From the NCBI GenBank assembly GCA_021397835.1, contig JAJFZO010000799.1, forward strand, positions 1,364,001 through 1,428,000: DNA of 64,000 nt, written 5' to 3'. This document shows positions 23,880 to 38,107 of the stretch, one piece after another (within the stretch, counting starts at the first letter, position 1; every line of letters starts with the position of its first letter). Position numbers and translations under genes: made by a program. The notes under the pieces were generated by a model. The model saw only the letters and a list, made by a program, of their open reading frames with translations. It did no database searches and had not been told where the DNA came from. The stretch comes from Moringa oleifera (taxonomy: Eukaryota > Streptophyta > Magnoliopsida > Brassicales > Moringaceae).

Positions 23880-24960
23880 AAGAAGCGAAACGCATCGTTA
23901 AAGAAATACATGAGGGAGTTTGTGAGTCACATGCAAATGGCCACATGATGGCTTGTCAAATAATTAAGGCAAGATATTATTGGATAATAATGGAAAAAGA
24001 TTGCATTCCTTATGTATGAAGATGCCATATATGTGAAATTTATGGAAACAAAATTCATGCACAGCTTGCTTATTTACATGAGATAAACACATCATGACTC
24101 TCTTTTATATGGGATTTTGATGTAATTGGGTCAATTACCCAAAGACATCCAATGGGCATAAATTTATTCTAGTATTCATTGATTATTTTACTAAGTGGAT
24201 TGAGGGAGGATCATTCATCAATTTGACAAAATTGGTAATTAATTGTTTCTTAAAAACAGAAATTATTTGTCAATACGATCCATTAAAGAGAATCATCTTA
24301 GATAATGCAATAAATCTAAGTAACAAACAAATAGAGAAAATTTGTTTAGAATTTTGAATCAAGCATCATAATTCGGCTACTTACCAACAAAAAATGAATG
24401 AGACTGTTGAAACAGCTGACAAAATATCAAAAATATCATCACAAAAATGACATTAACTTATAGAGATTGGAATGAAAAACTCCCCTTGGCTTTGTGGACT
24501 CATAAAACAGACATCAAAATTTCCATTGGGGTGACACTTTATTCTCTAGTATATGGAATAGAAGCGATATTTTACATCAAAATAGAAATTGTTTCATTAA
24601 GAGTGATAAAGGAAGCTTAGCTCAATGAAGAAGGGTGGATTAAAACTCATTTTGATCAACTAAATTTGATAAAAGAAAAAAAAAAGTTAAAGGCTCTATA
24701 TCATGGGCAATTATATCATAAGAGAATGGAGTGAGCTTACAACAAGGAAGTTCACTTGAGAATTCTCAAAGAAGAAAATTTGGTGTTAAAAAAGATATCT
24801 GACAATATTTTAATCTTTAAAGGAAAATAGGTATCTAATTGGAATGACCCATTTATTGTGAAAAAAAAAAATTTAGGTGGGCTTTAATATTGGTAAAAAT
24901 GGATGACTTGTTCTTTCAAATCTAGTGAATTCAAATATTGTCTAGAGATATTACGTTTGA
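23880..24960 (+). pseudogene. Tat-element integrase remnant
   Basis: RIVKEIHEGVCESHANGHMM, then ARYYWIIMEKDC and RCHICEIYGN, form the HHCC zinc-binding part (HANGH and CHIC). The catalytic core is recognisable in shifted frames (WDFDVIGSI, YFTKWIEGG, then degraded sequence). C-terminal pieces near 24700-24960 correspond to the family pattern LYHGQLYHKRM and NWNDPFIVKK. Integrase inserts the cDNA into the genome. It is heavily broken. Confidence 0.75.
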
Positions 24961-25630
24961 GATGATTAGGACCATAAACAAAACCCTGAAGGGTAGTCTA
25001 AAAAAAAATGGAAATTCATGTTGAAATCCTGAAAAAAGCGACCTAATCATGCAATCGAACTTTTTAACTAAGGAAATAGTCAACTATGAATCTCGCTTAA
25101 CCAAGATTAGATGAAACTAAGGGTAGTCTTAAAATTTCATGAATAAACCCACTAAGCATTTCTTGTTCTTTACTTATCATCCCCTTATCTTATATAAAAT
25201 TTCATAAATAAATCTATCAAGCATTTCTTACCGCTTATTTCTCATCCCTTCTCTTTCCAAAGAAAAGAATATGTAAAATTATATTTACGATATCATAATT
25301 ATACCAAATGGTTTGTTTGAACCAAATCTTAAAGGGTATTTATCGACATTTCCTTGTAAAAAATAAATTGTAAAATACATGACAAAAGATGTTTCAAGGT
25401 TTGAGCATGGTAAAATTCAAAATAAAAAAGGAAAGAAAGGGAAGAGTATGTTTACAAATGACATTTTGGTTGTTTCAACGAAGTTCATCGAGATGATGAT
25501 AAGTTTGCACCTTGAAACTATGAAGGTGATCAAATTGCAAAGCTTTGCCTTAAAAAAAAATAAATGGGTGTTTGAAGCCTAAAATTAGATGATCTTTAGT
25601 CTTTATCCCATTTTTACATCCTATAACTGG
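24961..25630. other. Non-coding tail between integrase and the 3' LTR
   Basis: No recognisable domain is present. ORF 25379-25582 is Lys-rich and does not resemble a known family. This is probably the untranslated 3' region of the retrotransposon. Confidence 0.5.
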
Positions 25631-25645
25631 ATAAACAGGGGCTGT
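25631..25645 (+). other. Polypurine tract of the Tat element
   Basis: ATAAACAGGGGC followed by TGT directly precedes the LTR start TGTAGATAC at 25646. A purine run at this place primes plus-strand synthesis in LTR elements. Confidence 0.6.
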
Positions 25646-28565
25646 TGTAGATACTTAATTTTAACTCTAACTTTGAGATGAAAATAGCCTAAGAATAGTC
25701 AAATGTCAACAAGTCACTTTAGATTAGGATCATGCTATCAGATTTAATATTAAGATTATGTTGTAGATTCAACATCGAGATTATGCTGTCAAATTCAATT
25801 TTGGTATTATGCTTTCAAATTCCACATTGAGATTACGCTACCAAGTTCCAGATTAAGATAATGTTGTCAAGTTTTGGATCAAAATTATATTTTTACCTGA
25901 TGAAAGGTCTCTCGATGCAAAGTTTAGAATAGCTTAATAAGCATACTTTACCCTGATGTCAAGTCAAAAATAGTTTAATAAGCATATTCTACCCGATATC
26001 AAATTAGAAATCCCTGATGACAAGTCAGGTAAGACATTGATTACACTAAAAAAGGGTTCCTTTTAAATATTTAAACTAAATCTATTCATTTGAAGAAGAA
26101 GAGATATGATTTTGATATTAAAGCAGACAAATTCCCATTTTTAATATCTCAAAGACGAGGAGGTTATGTTGATCTCACATCAAATTTGAAGATTGGATCG
26201 CGTTCCCTTTAAATATTTAAACTAAATCTATTAATTTGAAGAAGAAGAAATATAATTTTGATATTAAAGTAGACAGATTCCCGTTTTTAGTATCTCAAAG
26301 ACGGGGAGGTTATGTTGATCTCACATCAAATTTGGAGATTGGATTGCGATGTCATAGCAAAGCATTTGGGTTTAACCCTAATGTTGTTTGCCTTGATGTA
26401 CTTTATTCCAATGTGGTTTATTCTAATGTAGTTTACCTTGATGTCACATCAAAGCATGTGTTTTGCTTCAATGTGGTTTCCCCTTACCTTTACGCTGATC
26501 TGTTTGACTCCAACCTCACATAAAAATAACTCGATCCTAACGTGTTTAACTTTGTTCTCATAATAGACTAACCAAATACCAAACCTAACACCAGATATGA
26601 TTGACTTTGATTTCATATCAAAATAATTTGATCCCAACGTGATTGACTCCTTTCTCACATTAGACTAATCCAATATCAAATGTGATTAATTTTGATCACA
26701 TATCGAAACAACTTAATCTAATATGCTTGACTTTATTCTCACATTAGAAAAATCCAATATCATATATAATTGACTTCGATTCATATCAAAACAACTTCAT
26801 CCCAATATGATTAACTCAGTTCTTACATTAGACCAACCCAACACCAAATGTTATTGAGTCTGATTTCACATCAAAACAACTTGATCCCAATGTGATTGAT
26901 TTCGGTCTCACGTTAGATAAACCTAGCTCTAAATGTGATTGATATCAATCTCACATCAAATTTCAGTTGTAATTTACATAAGAAGTGATTGATTTTTATC
27001 TCACAATGGGTTTTAGGTATAGTTGTAGTTTAAACCCTAATGTCACGTCGAGTTCTAGACATAACTTAACCCTTTATGTCACCTTAGGTTTTAGACATGA
27101 CTCAACGCTTATGTTTATATTGAGCTCTAGATGTGACTCAATACTCAATGTATTTTAACCTTGATCTCATATCGGGATTTAGATGTGTAGTTGCTTGGAT
27201 AGGAAGAAAAGCTCAAGAAATTGGTAGAACATTCTTGATGGAATTCGCATAAAAAGCATTCCAGCACTTGCTCTTCTTCCTCCCATAACTGATTTTGAAT
27301 TTCAGGATTTGGTTGATCCCAATCTCATTTGCAGAGACCGCACATTATCCAGTATTGTAACAGATTTTGAGTTTCAAGATTTGGTTAATCAGGGCTAGCA
27401 TTGAGATCCCTTTTTCTCCACAACAGATTTTTAAATTTTTGGCAAGCATTATCCCATTTTCTTTCCTATAAATAGACCCATTTCAATGGGAAAATGATCA
27501 TTGAATATCTCCACCTCTCTGGTATATGAACATACCTCAAATATCCAAATCTCTACACATATAGCTACATCGCCAAATCTTCAAATCAATTTATCAAAAA
27601 CACTAACATGCCTACATATCCAAATCTTTGCAATTTGCAGTCTCTATAATTTGCAACTATAATTTGCAATCTCTGCAAATCTTTAAATTTCACAACCACA
27701 TCTCTCAATCTTTGCAATCTGCAATAGCTATATCTCTAGATCTCTACATCTCTACAATCATATCGACATCTCTAGATCTTAATAAGTAGACATAGATGGA
27801 TAGTATACTTATATCGAAGGCTAGCATTTGAAGTTTAAAATCTTTCTTTAGAAAGTCATCTTGATATTGCTTATTATTTGGCCGAGAGATAGATGTATTG
27901 TAGATATCACCTCCTTGTAATTATTATATAGCAAAAAAAAAACAAATAAATAATTTGATTTTTTAATTTTATTTTTCTATTGATTATTTATTTTGTAATG
28001 CATTTTATATTTTTTAAATTATTCCAAAAAAAAGAATTAATGGCGTTCATATTCTAATCTTGAAATTAAAACATATATTTTTTCTAAATCAAAGATTTAA
28101 TATTGACTTGATTTTGAGATTCTTGCATAAAATTACATAGTAAATTTATTTTAAGATCTTAATTTGTTTATATGTATTAAATATATATTATTCATTGATT
28201 ATATTTTGGGATTAACTTTAAATTATTATGAATCAAAGTTACGAGGTCTTTCTACTTAAATGGTACTAATTTATGAACACTTGTAGGGGTTACAAATCCT
28301 TTTCTATGCATAACTGACTCCCAATCTTAAATCATCTATTCAAATAGACCACTGTTTATTTTCAAATGGATTTTATATTTTTTTATTCAAAAGAAAAAGA
28401 AATTTTAATAAAATTGATAGCTAATCACACCATCAAAAAGATTACTATAACTCCTTATTTTTCTTTATTTATCATAACCAAAAGAATTTCCACAACAAAA
28501 AGAATTTCCACAGCAAAAAGAATTTTCTCATATTCGTGCGTTCGTTAAAAAGTCCAATTGTGACA
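25646..28565 (+). repeat. 3' LTR of the Tat element
   Basis: It starts TGTAGATAC, ends GTGACA and is colinear with the split 5' LTR. It is several hundred bases longer than the 5' copy, partly because of a local tandem duplication at 26056-26350. The same minisatellite types are present at about 26390-27160. Confidence 0.85.
26056..26350 (+). repeat. About 146-bp tandem duplication within the 3' LTR
   Basis: GTTCC-TTTTAAATATTTAAAC near 26056 recurs near 26202 followed by the same sequence, through CTCACATCAAATTTG near 26175 and 26320. The 5' LTR has only one copy (about 1945-2090), so the duplication arose after insertion or is specific to this LTR. Confidence 0.8.
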
Positions 28566-28570
28566 CATGG
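28566..28570. repeat. Right target-site duplication of the Tat element
   Basis: CATGG directly after the 3' LTR end, paired with TATGG at 1534-1538. Confidence 0.55.
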
Positions 28571-29330
28571 GTATTCCTTAGTAAAGGAAGGGTATCCCAA
28601 GAAGGAAGTTCCCTGTAGAAACGATGATTTTAAGTGAACAACATTAACTAAAGATCAAAAAAGCATTATCAAAACTGTAAAAAGGTTTAAAATTAAGTTA
28701 TAATGATCAAAATGATGATTAGTAGTTAGTATTCTCAAAAACGGTAAAAGGATATTCTTGAGTCTATGACAAGCTCTAGAAAGGATAAATAGCTTATGGA
28801 AGAATACAAGATCATAAAAGGATACCTATAATGCATCATTGAAGGTCTTAGTTGAAGATTGAAACTTAAGATCATAGGTTCGAGTGGTATTCCTAAGGGC
28901 CATTCTTGAAAGATATTCTTAAAAAAAAAAAGGATTTGTAAAGTCTGCACTTTTAAAAAAGTTAAATAAATTTCGTAAACATGATTAAAAAAGGATGAGT
29001 TGATACATAATTATTACTTATTAATAAAGTCTTGTAAAGAATATAAGTTTAATAAAGATTCACAAGAGTCATTCCTAATAACATAGGGCTATTCCTAATA
29101 GCATAGGGTTATTCCTTGACCATGTAAAGGTATTTCAAATGGAGAGTTTTTGCAAAAAGGTGTTTTTGAAAGAGGTTGTGATGCTAGGAATGTGCAAGCT
29201 ATGATTGCATATATTAGATATTCCAAGTTTTTAGGTTGCATTCCTATGTATTTGTAAATACTCTTATGGCTTCAAGCTATGCACTAGAGAATACTAGAAT
29301 TTCATTCATTTAATGAATAACAAGAAAAAA
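28571..29330. repeat. Unclassified repeat interrupted by the Tat element
   Basis: GGGTATTCC, GGGCTATTCC and TATCCC motifs recur (28569-28601, 28897, 29085-29117). They resemble those left of the element near 1169 and 1378. No coding domain is seen. It may be the LTR of another retrotransposon family; this is an inference. Confidence 0.4.
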
Positions 29331-32300
29331 GGTAAAGAAAGGTCAAGACAATTCTGAATTAGGAACATTTAGTCTTAAATCATCGTCAAATTTATTTAAT
29401 TGATCATATAAATAAAATAAAATAGTAATCATAAAAATGAATTACAAAAGAACACAAATAATTTTAATTAGAAAATTACATAAGAACTATTATCATCAAA
29501 CATATGGAATCATGTTTAGGGTTTTGAAGTAATTTTTAACCTATTAAAAATTTAGCCTAACATAATTTAAAATAAAAGTAAATCAAAGATCTCGAACACA
29601 AAATTAAAGAGAAAGAGATAAGATGAGAGAATCTTAAGTTTATTGAATCTTCCTTGATTGGATCTTCAATCTTAAAGTTCTTAATCTTTTTCTCTCTTTC
29701 TCCTTCTCTAAAACTCTATTCTTCCAAAGTCCTTTGTGTCCATTTTATAGTCATTCTCTACTAGGGGCAAAATAAAAATAACACAAATTCAAATTCTGCA
29801 TTCCCATTTCACAGCACTAAGGCATCCAATAATATTGTCTTTCTCAACAAGCTAGGCACCCAGAAGCTTTGTTTTCTTCTATATCATGTGCTTAGACATA
29901 GCGTCTAGGTATTATTGCATCTTTTAAGTTCTTCAAAAAAATATTTACATTTCATTTTGCTTTTTTCTCCTTTTCTTCTTCTAAACCTTAGAACACCCAA
30001 ATATCGTAAGACAATCATATTTAATATAAAAATATAAGGATTAGAATAAACAAATGTGGAAGATTAATATAAACATAAAAAGTTAATCATATATCAGTAA
30101 ACTTATGATGAAGTTTGGAGACACTCGTTCATGATTTCTCTCGAATTGGTAAATAACTCCAAATTGCAATTCTAAAGAACATTAAAAATTCTATTCTTGC
30201 AATGTTATAGCCCCATTACTTTTTCCTGGCCGTTTGTACGGTATAGCTTCATGTTGAAATTGCATCCCATGGTATTTCCTAATACCTCTATACTTTCTTG
30301 AGTTCTTCTGAAAGTTCCTTCTTGGTATTTACTTCTCTAATGACCTCTTGCAAATATCCTTGCTGACCAATCAATAGTAACTCTTACATGTAGTCCATAT
30401 CAGTAAGCCTTCTAATTATCATTATGGAAATACCCTTTCATTCAACTCCTGATTGACCAAAACATCACTTATCATCCTTTATTTCATTATGTAAATCTTT
30501 GTTTCTTGTAAGCAGACTATATCATCTTAAAATACTCCCATTTATCAATATTGTCCATTCCCTGGCATTCAAAGAAACAACCTAAGACCCGATTTTATCT
30601 CCCTCATTTGTCATTTTTTGTTAATCAATGTTGCCTTTGTGTTCACCTATGTTTTAATTTACTGAAAAATTTTAACCTTTTAAACTCTTTATTAATCTCA
30701 CTTGATCTCTTTTTTTATCATTTCTTTTATTTATTTGTAATTACATTCTTTTTTATAATTTCTTAAAATAACCTAAAAGCGTTATCTTTTAAGTCATTAA
30801 ATATGAAACTTAGAATTCTTTGTACCTTACTCATATTCCTCAAAATTTTGTCAAAATATCAATTATCACTCCTCCCCATTCTTCAAGTTTATTGCATTTA
30901 GTAAACGTACACTCCTTTGACGTTACACATATGTAATCCTTCTAATGGACCCATTGTTAGCTTGGTTTGCCATCTTTACCCTTATGCACAACCACCTTTT
31001 AAGTCTTGTTTCTTTGATTCAACATCTTCTTCGCTATGTTGAACACTGTTGCATTTCACTTGTTTTTTTTTTTAAGGTCTTAACATGTTAAAGCAATACA
31101 CTTTCGTAATTGCTCCCTTTATTCATGGTTAATATTTAAGTTATTTTCCTTTCATTTTATTTTTTTATTTTCTTTTCATGCACCTTTGAATCTTTCAAAA
31201 TCAATATATTGCAAAATTCGATCCTCTTTCCTTTTTTTATTTTCAAACAATTCCATTTATTGATTTTTAAAAAAGTCATTAATGTCAAAAACAATACGTC
31301 AACTTTTTTTTTTTTTTTTTGCTTTCGAAAATACCAAATTACTTGGCTATAGATATCTCACATGAAAAAGGAAAAAAATGGATTGACTAAAACTTTCTAG
31401 GTAATAAGTTAGGCATTAAAAATGATGGTAATTTAAGTTGGATTGGGTTTCACCCTAATCATAATTTTGGGAGAGATGATGAGCTAGAATTTGAATGGTG
31501 AAGTTTTAACTTCAATTCAAAATCTGAGTTAAGGTGCTATTCGAGATTTTTTTATAAAAATATTTTTAAATTAAAAATACTAATTAAATAATTATTAATT
31601 AAAATATATTTTATTTAAACTATTTGAACATTTAATTATTTCATAAAATAAAAATCAAAAAATTAATGATAATTAATAATTAAAATATTACAAATTTTTT
31701 TAATCTTTTTAATTTTAAAATTTTATTTTTTAAAAATCACATGAAAACTTTACCACTTGCACCATATTTTGGAAATATCTCTTAAAATTCATTTTGCACT
31801 CTCATCACTTTTGACTTTTATCCTTTACTTCTTTGGTCTATTGCTTTTAATATTTTGCTCCTTTTACAGCCAGCTTGGTTTCAATAGTCCAAAACTGAGA
31901 TCTAGATTTGTCTTCTTAGTTTCTTTTTTTCAAAGCAATTTTTTTTTCTTGTTTCCTTTTGTTTATTTTCACCCTTAAAAAACCCACAAGCTAAGACCTA
32001 TGATGATGAAAAACCCACAGACTGAGATCTCTCATTCATTCACTTCAATCACTTTTTCAATCCTGTTCACAAATGATTAACACCACCTTCAATAATTTAT
32101 GATTTTTAATTTAATAACAAAAATTAAATATGCACTTAATTTAAGTGAAATGTGTTTTAATTAATTATTATTTGATTAATTATTATTTTTTAAATTTAAA
32201 ATTAAAAAATAAACCTATAAATCAATTTTAAATTAAATTTTAATCGAAATCAAATCCAATCCAAACTCAAACTGTAAATATTACGTGTATTTCATTTTAT

Positions 32301-33111
32301 AGAGGGAATCTACTGTGGCTTCTTAAAGGTTACATCAAATGCCTAGAGTATGATTCAAATCTATTTGGAAAAGATAGGATGAAGAATAATTAGGTGGCAA
32401 CTATGTTAGACTAGATGATATTGCTGCATTGTACACCTGACTCTCCCACGTAGCCAAGTCAAAATTAGATCAAAAGTAAAGAGGGCGGTACCCTTACAAG
32501 TACCGGATCATTCTTTAATCTTTAACATTTTGCTAAATTTTAATTTTCAGGCCTTTCAATTTGTTTCATCCAATAGCCAAACAAGTCATTGGCTCTAACT
32601 TAACTAATTGACCAAACTCCTAGACACCATCAAAGACAGAGCAATCTCTTAAAGGCATGATTCACTGAAACTTGTGTAAATATAAAGATTTCAAAGTCAA
32701 GTTGTCTTTGCAATTTTCACTTATACAAGAAAAGGATATTTCAAAATATGTCTTGTGGACTACATGTAACCCTGAGATCAAATAGTCAGAAAGAGCGTGA
32801 CCTAAGTTTATAAAGGGAGGCAAAGCAATAATCACGGAAGAACAGTATACCTCCCTTTGAGTCTAATACAGCAAAAAGATTTGGATGGGACCGTTCTGCA
32901 CCTGCTGAAATGTAAAGTTAAAGTGCACTCTATCAATGGTACAAAATTGCATCATAAGATATGCAATTCTAATCTCCAATGAAAGTTAAATCCCCTGCCT
33001 GGATTAACAACACATCCCATCTCTTGTAATGAGGTCCCATCCTTTAAAATAATCAATAACTTCTGCTCAAGAAAGGGGGGAAATGTGGGCTGATAGCTGT
33101 AGCGATTAAAA
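29331..33111. other. Intergenic AT-rich stretch downstream of NDC1
   Basis: I recognise no domain on either strand. The short ORFs near 30551 and 31757 are hydrophobic by virtue of T-rich sequence. The part from about 32900 to 33111 probably contains the NDC1 3' UTR, since it adjoins the stop codon at 33112. Confidence 0.5.
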
Positions 33112-36100
33112 TTAAGTAGCTTGGAAATCCAGGAAAAGGCGCAGTTTCTGCAACAGCAGCTCATGAGTCCCAAAAAGAGGTTTTGCATTAGATATCCAAT
33201 CTTTATCAAGGAGACCTGCCTTTGCACTAGTCAGCATCTCATCATGGAAAGCTGACACAATAGTGTATATTGCGGTCCTCAAAACATCAGCAATGGCATA
33301 TGCTTTTGAATGCAGTGGTCCACCTCTCCTCTTATGTGTTTTAACATCTCTTCTTCCCATGCTAACAGTAACCCATTTAATACCAGCTGGCCCAATCAAA
33401 TGGGATGGTTGCAAGTTGGTTTTCTTTCCCATGAATGACTCAACAGCAAGTAAGCACGATAGAAGCACCGAGATAATAGCAGCATTGCTACCAGATAGCT
33501 GGGCAACTCCAAATCTGTCTTCCTTTCGCGAGTGTGCAGTCAGGGAGGCAGCTGTTTGGGCACACCATGCATACAGCTGCATTAATTGGCCACCATCATC
33601 AGATTGCTACATTTAGTTTGCTATGGATAGATTCTAACATCTTAAATGCATTTTCTCAAGTAAACTTCTGTAGACATGTCATAACCAAATTACCAAATAC
33701 CTACCGTGCAAATTGAATTTTGATGTAATTGGATCATTTCCAAGGGAAATTTGAAGATAGAACATGCACATGCTATTGTCAAAACATGACATGGATAGGT
33801 TAGAAATTGAATATCACATAGTCTTCCCACATATATGAGCCACATACTTCAGGTTTTAATTATCTCAGATGACAATAGCATTGAAAACAAATCAATCCGA
33901 TCATCACCAACAGGATTTCCTCAGCTGTACTAATGGTGAACAAGAGAAAACAAGAGTTCTCACCTTTCTAAGAAAATATAAACATGTAAGTTTTTTACTA
34001 TTTTTGCAAATTTAGAGATATTTAAGTAATTCAGGATATCTGGAATATAGAATTTAGAACTGAGCTTTAAAATTTAGGAAGATAGTGAAGATAACAACTA
34101 AAATTATTGTTTCCCTCTTATTGGTTTCCTTTTCCTTACGATTAAGGTCTCAATTTCCTGTTTCCACTTGGGGTTTCTATATCTAGTTGGATAACCGTAA
34201 TGTTGGGAACAGTTAATGTTATAACAAAATTTTGAGAATTCAAAATATCAGAGATCCAAGATCTCCATTGCTTCAAACCTGGGATCTTTTTTCCAACTAA
34301 CTACCCCACATCATGCTAGGGCCCAGGGAAGACAAGAAATGACGAAACAAAACCAGGTCAAAAAGCTGAGAATAGTAAGTTCAGCTCCTTGACAAGTTTT
34401 AGATTAGAATCGACCTTCACTGTTCTCCTATAGTAGTCTTTCTGACAATGATTGCATGTCTACTAGCATTGAAGGCATAACAAATTGGGGAACCAAAAGA
34501 CAGAAAACCAGAAAAAGGCAGCAGAGCTCAAAACAAAGCCACACAAATGAATTCTCAACAGCTTCTGAGCATTAATCTGGATTAAATATAGAGGCTTGTT
34601 TTACTTCTATCTCAGCCTAAGTGGCCCTTGTAATAACATACATGTTATATAGAACTCATATGATAAACATACATACGAGCAAATTATTGCACAAACACAT
34701 CAACAAAAGAACATTTTTTTTCATTGTGTTTTTGAAAAACTAACACAGACATCAATAAAATGCAGTTAACTGTTATAAGCAAGACAAATTATGATGTAAA
34801 CCTAAGCAAACTAACACATAAATTGAATATCACCGTACCTGGAAATTGTGCAGTGGTTCAGAAAACTTTACATGTAATTGTGACTCAGTTAGTAACTGCA
34901 ACTCATTTGAAACTTGGTAGTCTTTCTCAGCAGAATAACCTTCAAAACCTTCACCCAGCTTGGATGCAAGCTGCTCCAAAGGCCTCAAGCATACGGCCAC
35001 AACTCTTTTGTAAGTCTCACTGGTTTCTTCAAAAAAGGCAGCTCGCCGCCAGGTGTCAACATTATTCTGACAAACCATATAGAGATCAAGGTATGCAAGA
35101 AACTGCAGAAGGGAACCTGGGGTGCTTTCATCCAAAGCTGCCAGAAGAAGCTCACTTGGATTTGTTTCTGCTGCTGCTGATCCTTTTGGTGGTGCAAATA
35201 TGTACCTTTTTGTATGTAGCACCTACAGATTCAACATGAAGATGTTAAAAGATAGAAAATAAAAAAATAGAAATAAGAAGGTACACTCACCAATAAGAGA
35301 AATTTATTTATTTTTGTTTAAGTCAATGTAGGAAATAATTGCTAGCCTTGAACTTATACCACTTATAGAAGAATGAAGAACTTAAAAGTATATAACACTT
35401 ACAAAAATTGCCATCAATCAAAAGTAATTGCCAACACCAAGCAACAGGTCCCATATTTTGTCATCTCAGTCTGAGACTAAGCTGTAACAAGGGAACTGGC
35501 TGGCATGTTCCCATGTTAATCCAACAACAATGGGCAATCATACCTGTACCAAACTATAGTATTCTATTTGATAGGTTTCGCTAGACATTCTTTTTTCTTT
35601 TTGTTTTCCCGACCTAGTTGCTCATCCATTTCAATGGGTGAAAATCTTCACATGCAATTCATGGAGACGTGTCCCAACGTCTTTGTACCCCCTTGATGTG
35701 ACATGGATGATTCTGAAGATATTAGCACAAAACTAACTGGAGCAACAAACAAGGATAGAAAATTAATTTTCACCTTTCACTTTAAACGTCCCATTCAATA
35801 AACATCTTTACAATATATATATATTGCATAATCAGGTGGTTAAGGAAGATCATTTGTAAGCCATGATCTATTGGATTTTATGAGCTATTTGGCAAAAACT
35901 GCCACTACTGCATAAAGAGAACATAATTGAAACATGCTAGAGAATATTCATCTTAAAAAGGACTTGGTTTTGAGAAAAGAACATAAATGAGAATACAAAC
36001 ATTCATGTCGTGCTGATTTTTATGCCCATAGAAGAATTCATCATACAGCAAGCTGGCAAAGTGTTCCATGCTATCCAAAGACATTGACAATAAACATGGT

Positions 36101-38107
36101 CAAATATCTCTTCATAATTTACTGATTTGATCTACTTAAAGTTGACATAGCTAGGTCCAATTTCTTCAGTATATCCTGTCAAATGCAGTTCCGCTGAATA
36201 AGTTGGTCTTAGGATTTTTAATTAATACCTTCTGTTTCTTTAACATAGTGTTCCAAGTGAATGAAATTGCATGTAACATCATTGGGAGTTTGAGACAAAA
36301 GTTGTCAAGCCTATGCACCGGTTGGATCCACAAAATGCTCTATGCTCAAGCAGCTATTGGGCTGATGTAAGAGATTTTAAGTGCCTTACTTGACTACTGA
36401 TCATGGCCTATCCACATCTATTTTCCTGAGTTATGCAATATAACCATAATGAAAATAACAAATTGACATTAACACATGTATATCCATAAATACATGCAAA
36501 TACACATGCATCAAGGACCAACCTGATGCAAATGGCGACTCAATTCCCAACTGAGAAGTACAGAAAAACTCCCAACATAAAATATGACTTCCTCGGAAAT
36601 GAATTTCCCCATTGTCACTTGACTTTTAAACTGGTAAGGTAGAAATGCAAGCAGTATTGGTGAAAGCACATGAAGTGCACCAGAAAGTTTTAGAGCCTGG
36701 GTAATAGCCGAAGGAAGCCCCATTTTGAAGTTGAAGAAAGGGGGACGCTGTTGATAAAGGAAATTAATGTTAGTGGTCATGAAGCCAGGACACTCCAGCA
36801 CTATAAGAATAGCAGTCTAAATGAAGCTACAACACAGAAAAGAACATCCAAAATGGGGAGAGGAGCATATTGAACAACAGATCAAGCACCCGAAGGACCC
36901 AAACTAAGTAATGTGAATATGGCTAGCCACCAGTACAAGCACTAGTCATCAAAACATTGTCTAAAGTGATACCTTGAAATTCTGATTCATAATCTTACTT
37001 TTCATACAATTCACAAACGAAATGAGAAACCTCAACATCAGACAAGGCACACATAATTGAAAAAAAACAAAAAACAGTCAGAGAAAGTAAAGGTAGCAAT
37101 TCTGATCTAACCAGTAAATGTAACAAGATGACGAACTATGCCTGTGGTACAAGAACTATACCATCAAGATCACAGATCCCAGCATCAATTAAAGTCAAAT
37201 ACAACACCTCAGAGTGATATTAATCTTTTTTTTTTTTTTTCTGGTTGGCTTCCTCGAAGCAAATACAAAGCAAAGAAGTCATTCATTCATCCAGGCTCAT
37301 GCCTGTCTTCAGCATAGGTAACACTAATGAAATGATTGATTACTTTTTCAATGACATGACAACCTCACTCAGTTGTGGTGTTTGTTGGAGCACCAGACAG
37401 AATAAAGATACAGTAATGGTACAAGTATGAATTACTTCACAGAATCCTAGTGTCTACAGTATCCCGAGGAGAAAATAGGAACGATTCACCCATCAGGAAG
37501 GAAAAGAAACAAGCAGACTAAGGATCAGCATGGAAGACACATACACGTTAGAGAGAAAGAAAAAGAGAGTTACCTGAATAATGGGAAACTCCAAAACCCA
37601 TCTGCGCTTGTAGATATAAAACAATCCGTAAAGTAAGCCAAAGGCAAAACCCCTAAGCCCCACCCTTGCAAGCATGGGCAGTCCGTCAATATCATTAGCC
37701 CAGCAAATCGACGCTACCGAGAGGGATCCCGAAACGGCAGCGGCAAGCACGAAGAATAGAAAGGAAAAGGAAAGGTTGACCCGGCGGCGGAAGTCGGGGG
37801 AGGAGGAGTGGCGAACGAGTGCTAGAGCGAGCTGGAGGGGGGAAGCGGGCTGACTGAGCTGGGGAGAAGAGAGGATTGCGAGAGAGGCAGAGTAGAGGAG
37901 CTGAGAAATGTGAAAGGCAATGAAAGTGAAGAAGGCAGTGAAAATGGGGTAAGTGGGAGTAGAGGATAGCAGCGGGGAGAGAAGCAAAGATCTGAAGAGT
38001 AGGAAGATGGCTGAAGAGGGAATCGACTGCCATATGAGGAATCCCAGGAACCTGTTCCTGACCACCATGTCCGGTGAGAGAGGGAGTGACAGTGGCGGTG
38101 AATGCAT
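33112..38107 (-). CDS. NDC1: Nucleoporin NDC1 homologue (4 exons)
   Basis: This encodes the transmembrane nucleoporin that anchors the nuclear pore complex in the nuclear envelope. Exons on the minus strand are 38107-37574, 36747-36523, 35222-34839 and 33576-33112. All junctions are phase 0 with GT-AG borders, giving about 535 residues, close to the plant family length as I recall it. Exons 1 and 2 hold about six hydrophobic segments (for example [70 protein letters not shown]). The soluble C-terminal half has conserved stretches such as [28 protein letters not shown] and [12 protein letters not shown] and ends [10 protein letters not shown]. The start at 38107 opens the longest frame; a second Met at codon 14 precedes [10 protein letters not shown] and could be used instead. 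Gene and exon structure look intact. Confidence 0.92.

Larger units (their letters stand above)
1539..28565 (+). mobile_element. Decayed Tat-lineage Ty3/gypsy LTR retrotransposon, split by a CACTA element
   Basis: Two long direct repeats bound this element: 1539-3784 continued at 15884-16077, and 25646-28565. The 3' copy starts TGTAGATACTTAA and is preceded by a purine-rich stretch; the 5' copy starts TTTAGACACCTAA. The LTR appears to end TTGTGACA. The flanking pentamers TATGG (1534-1538) and CATGG (28566-28570) match at 4 of 5 bases. Internal order is an extra ORF1, gag, protease, RT, RNase H, a second archaeal-type RNase H, then integrase. The duplicated RNase H and the ORF1 are typical of the Tat (Ogre-like) group. 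Every reading frame is broken by many stops and shifts, and the LTRs differ visibly, so the insertion is old and inactive. No convincing primer-binding site was seen after 16077. Lineage is inferred from domain order and residue patterns. Confidence 0.85.

Noticed and set aside
34760..35239. 159-residue plus-strand ORF
   Set aside because: It is antisense to NDC1 exon 3, which has correct splice sites and conserved residues on the minus strand.
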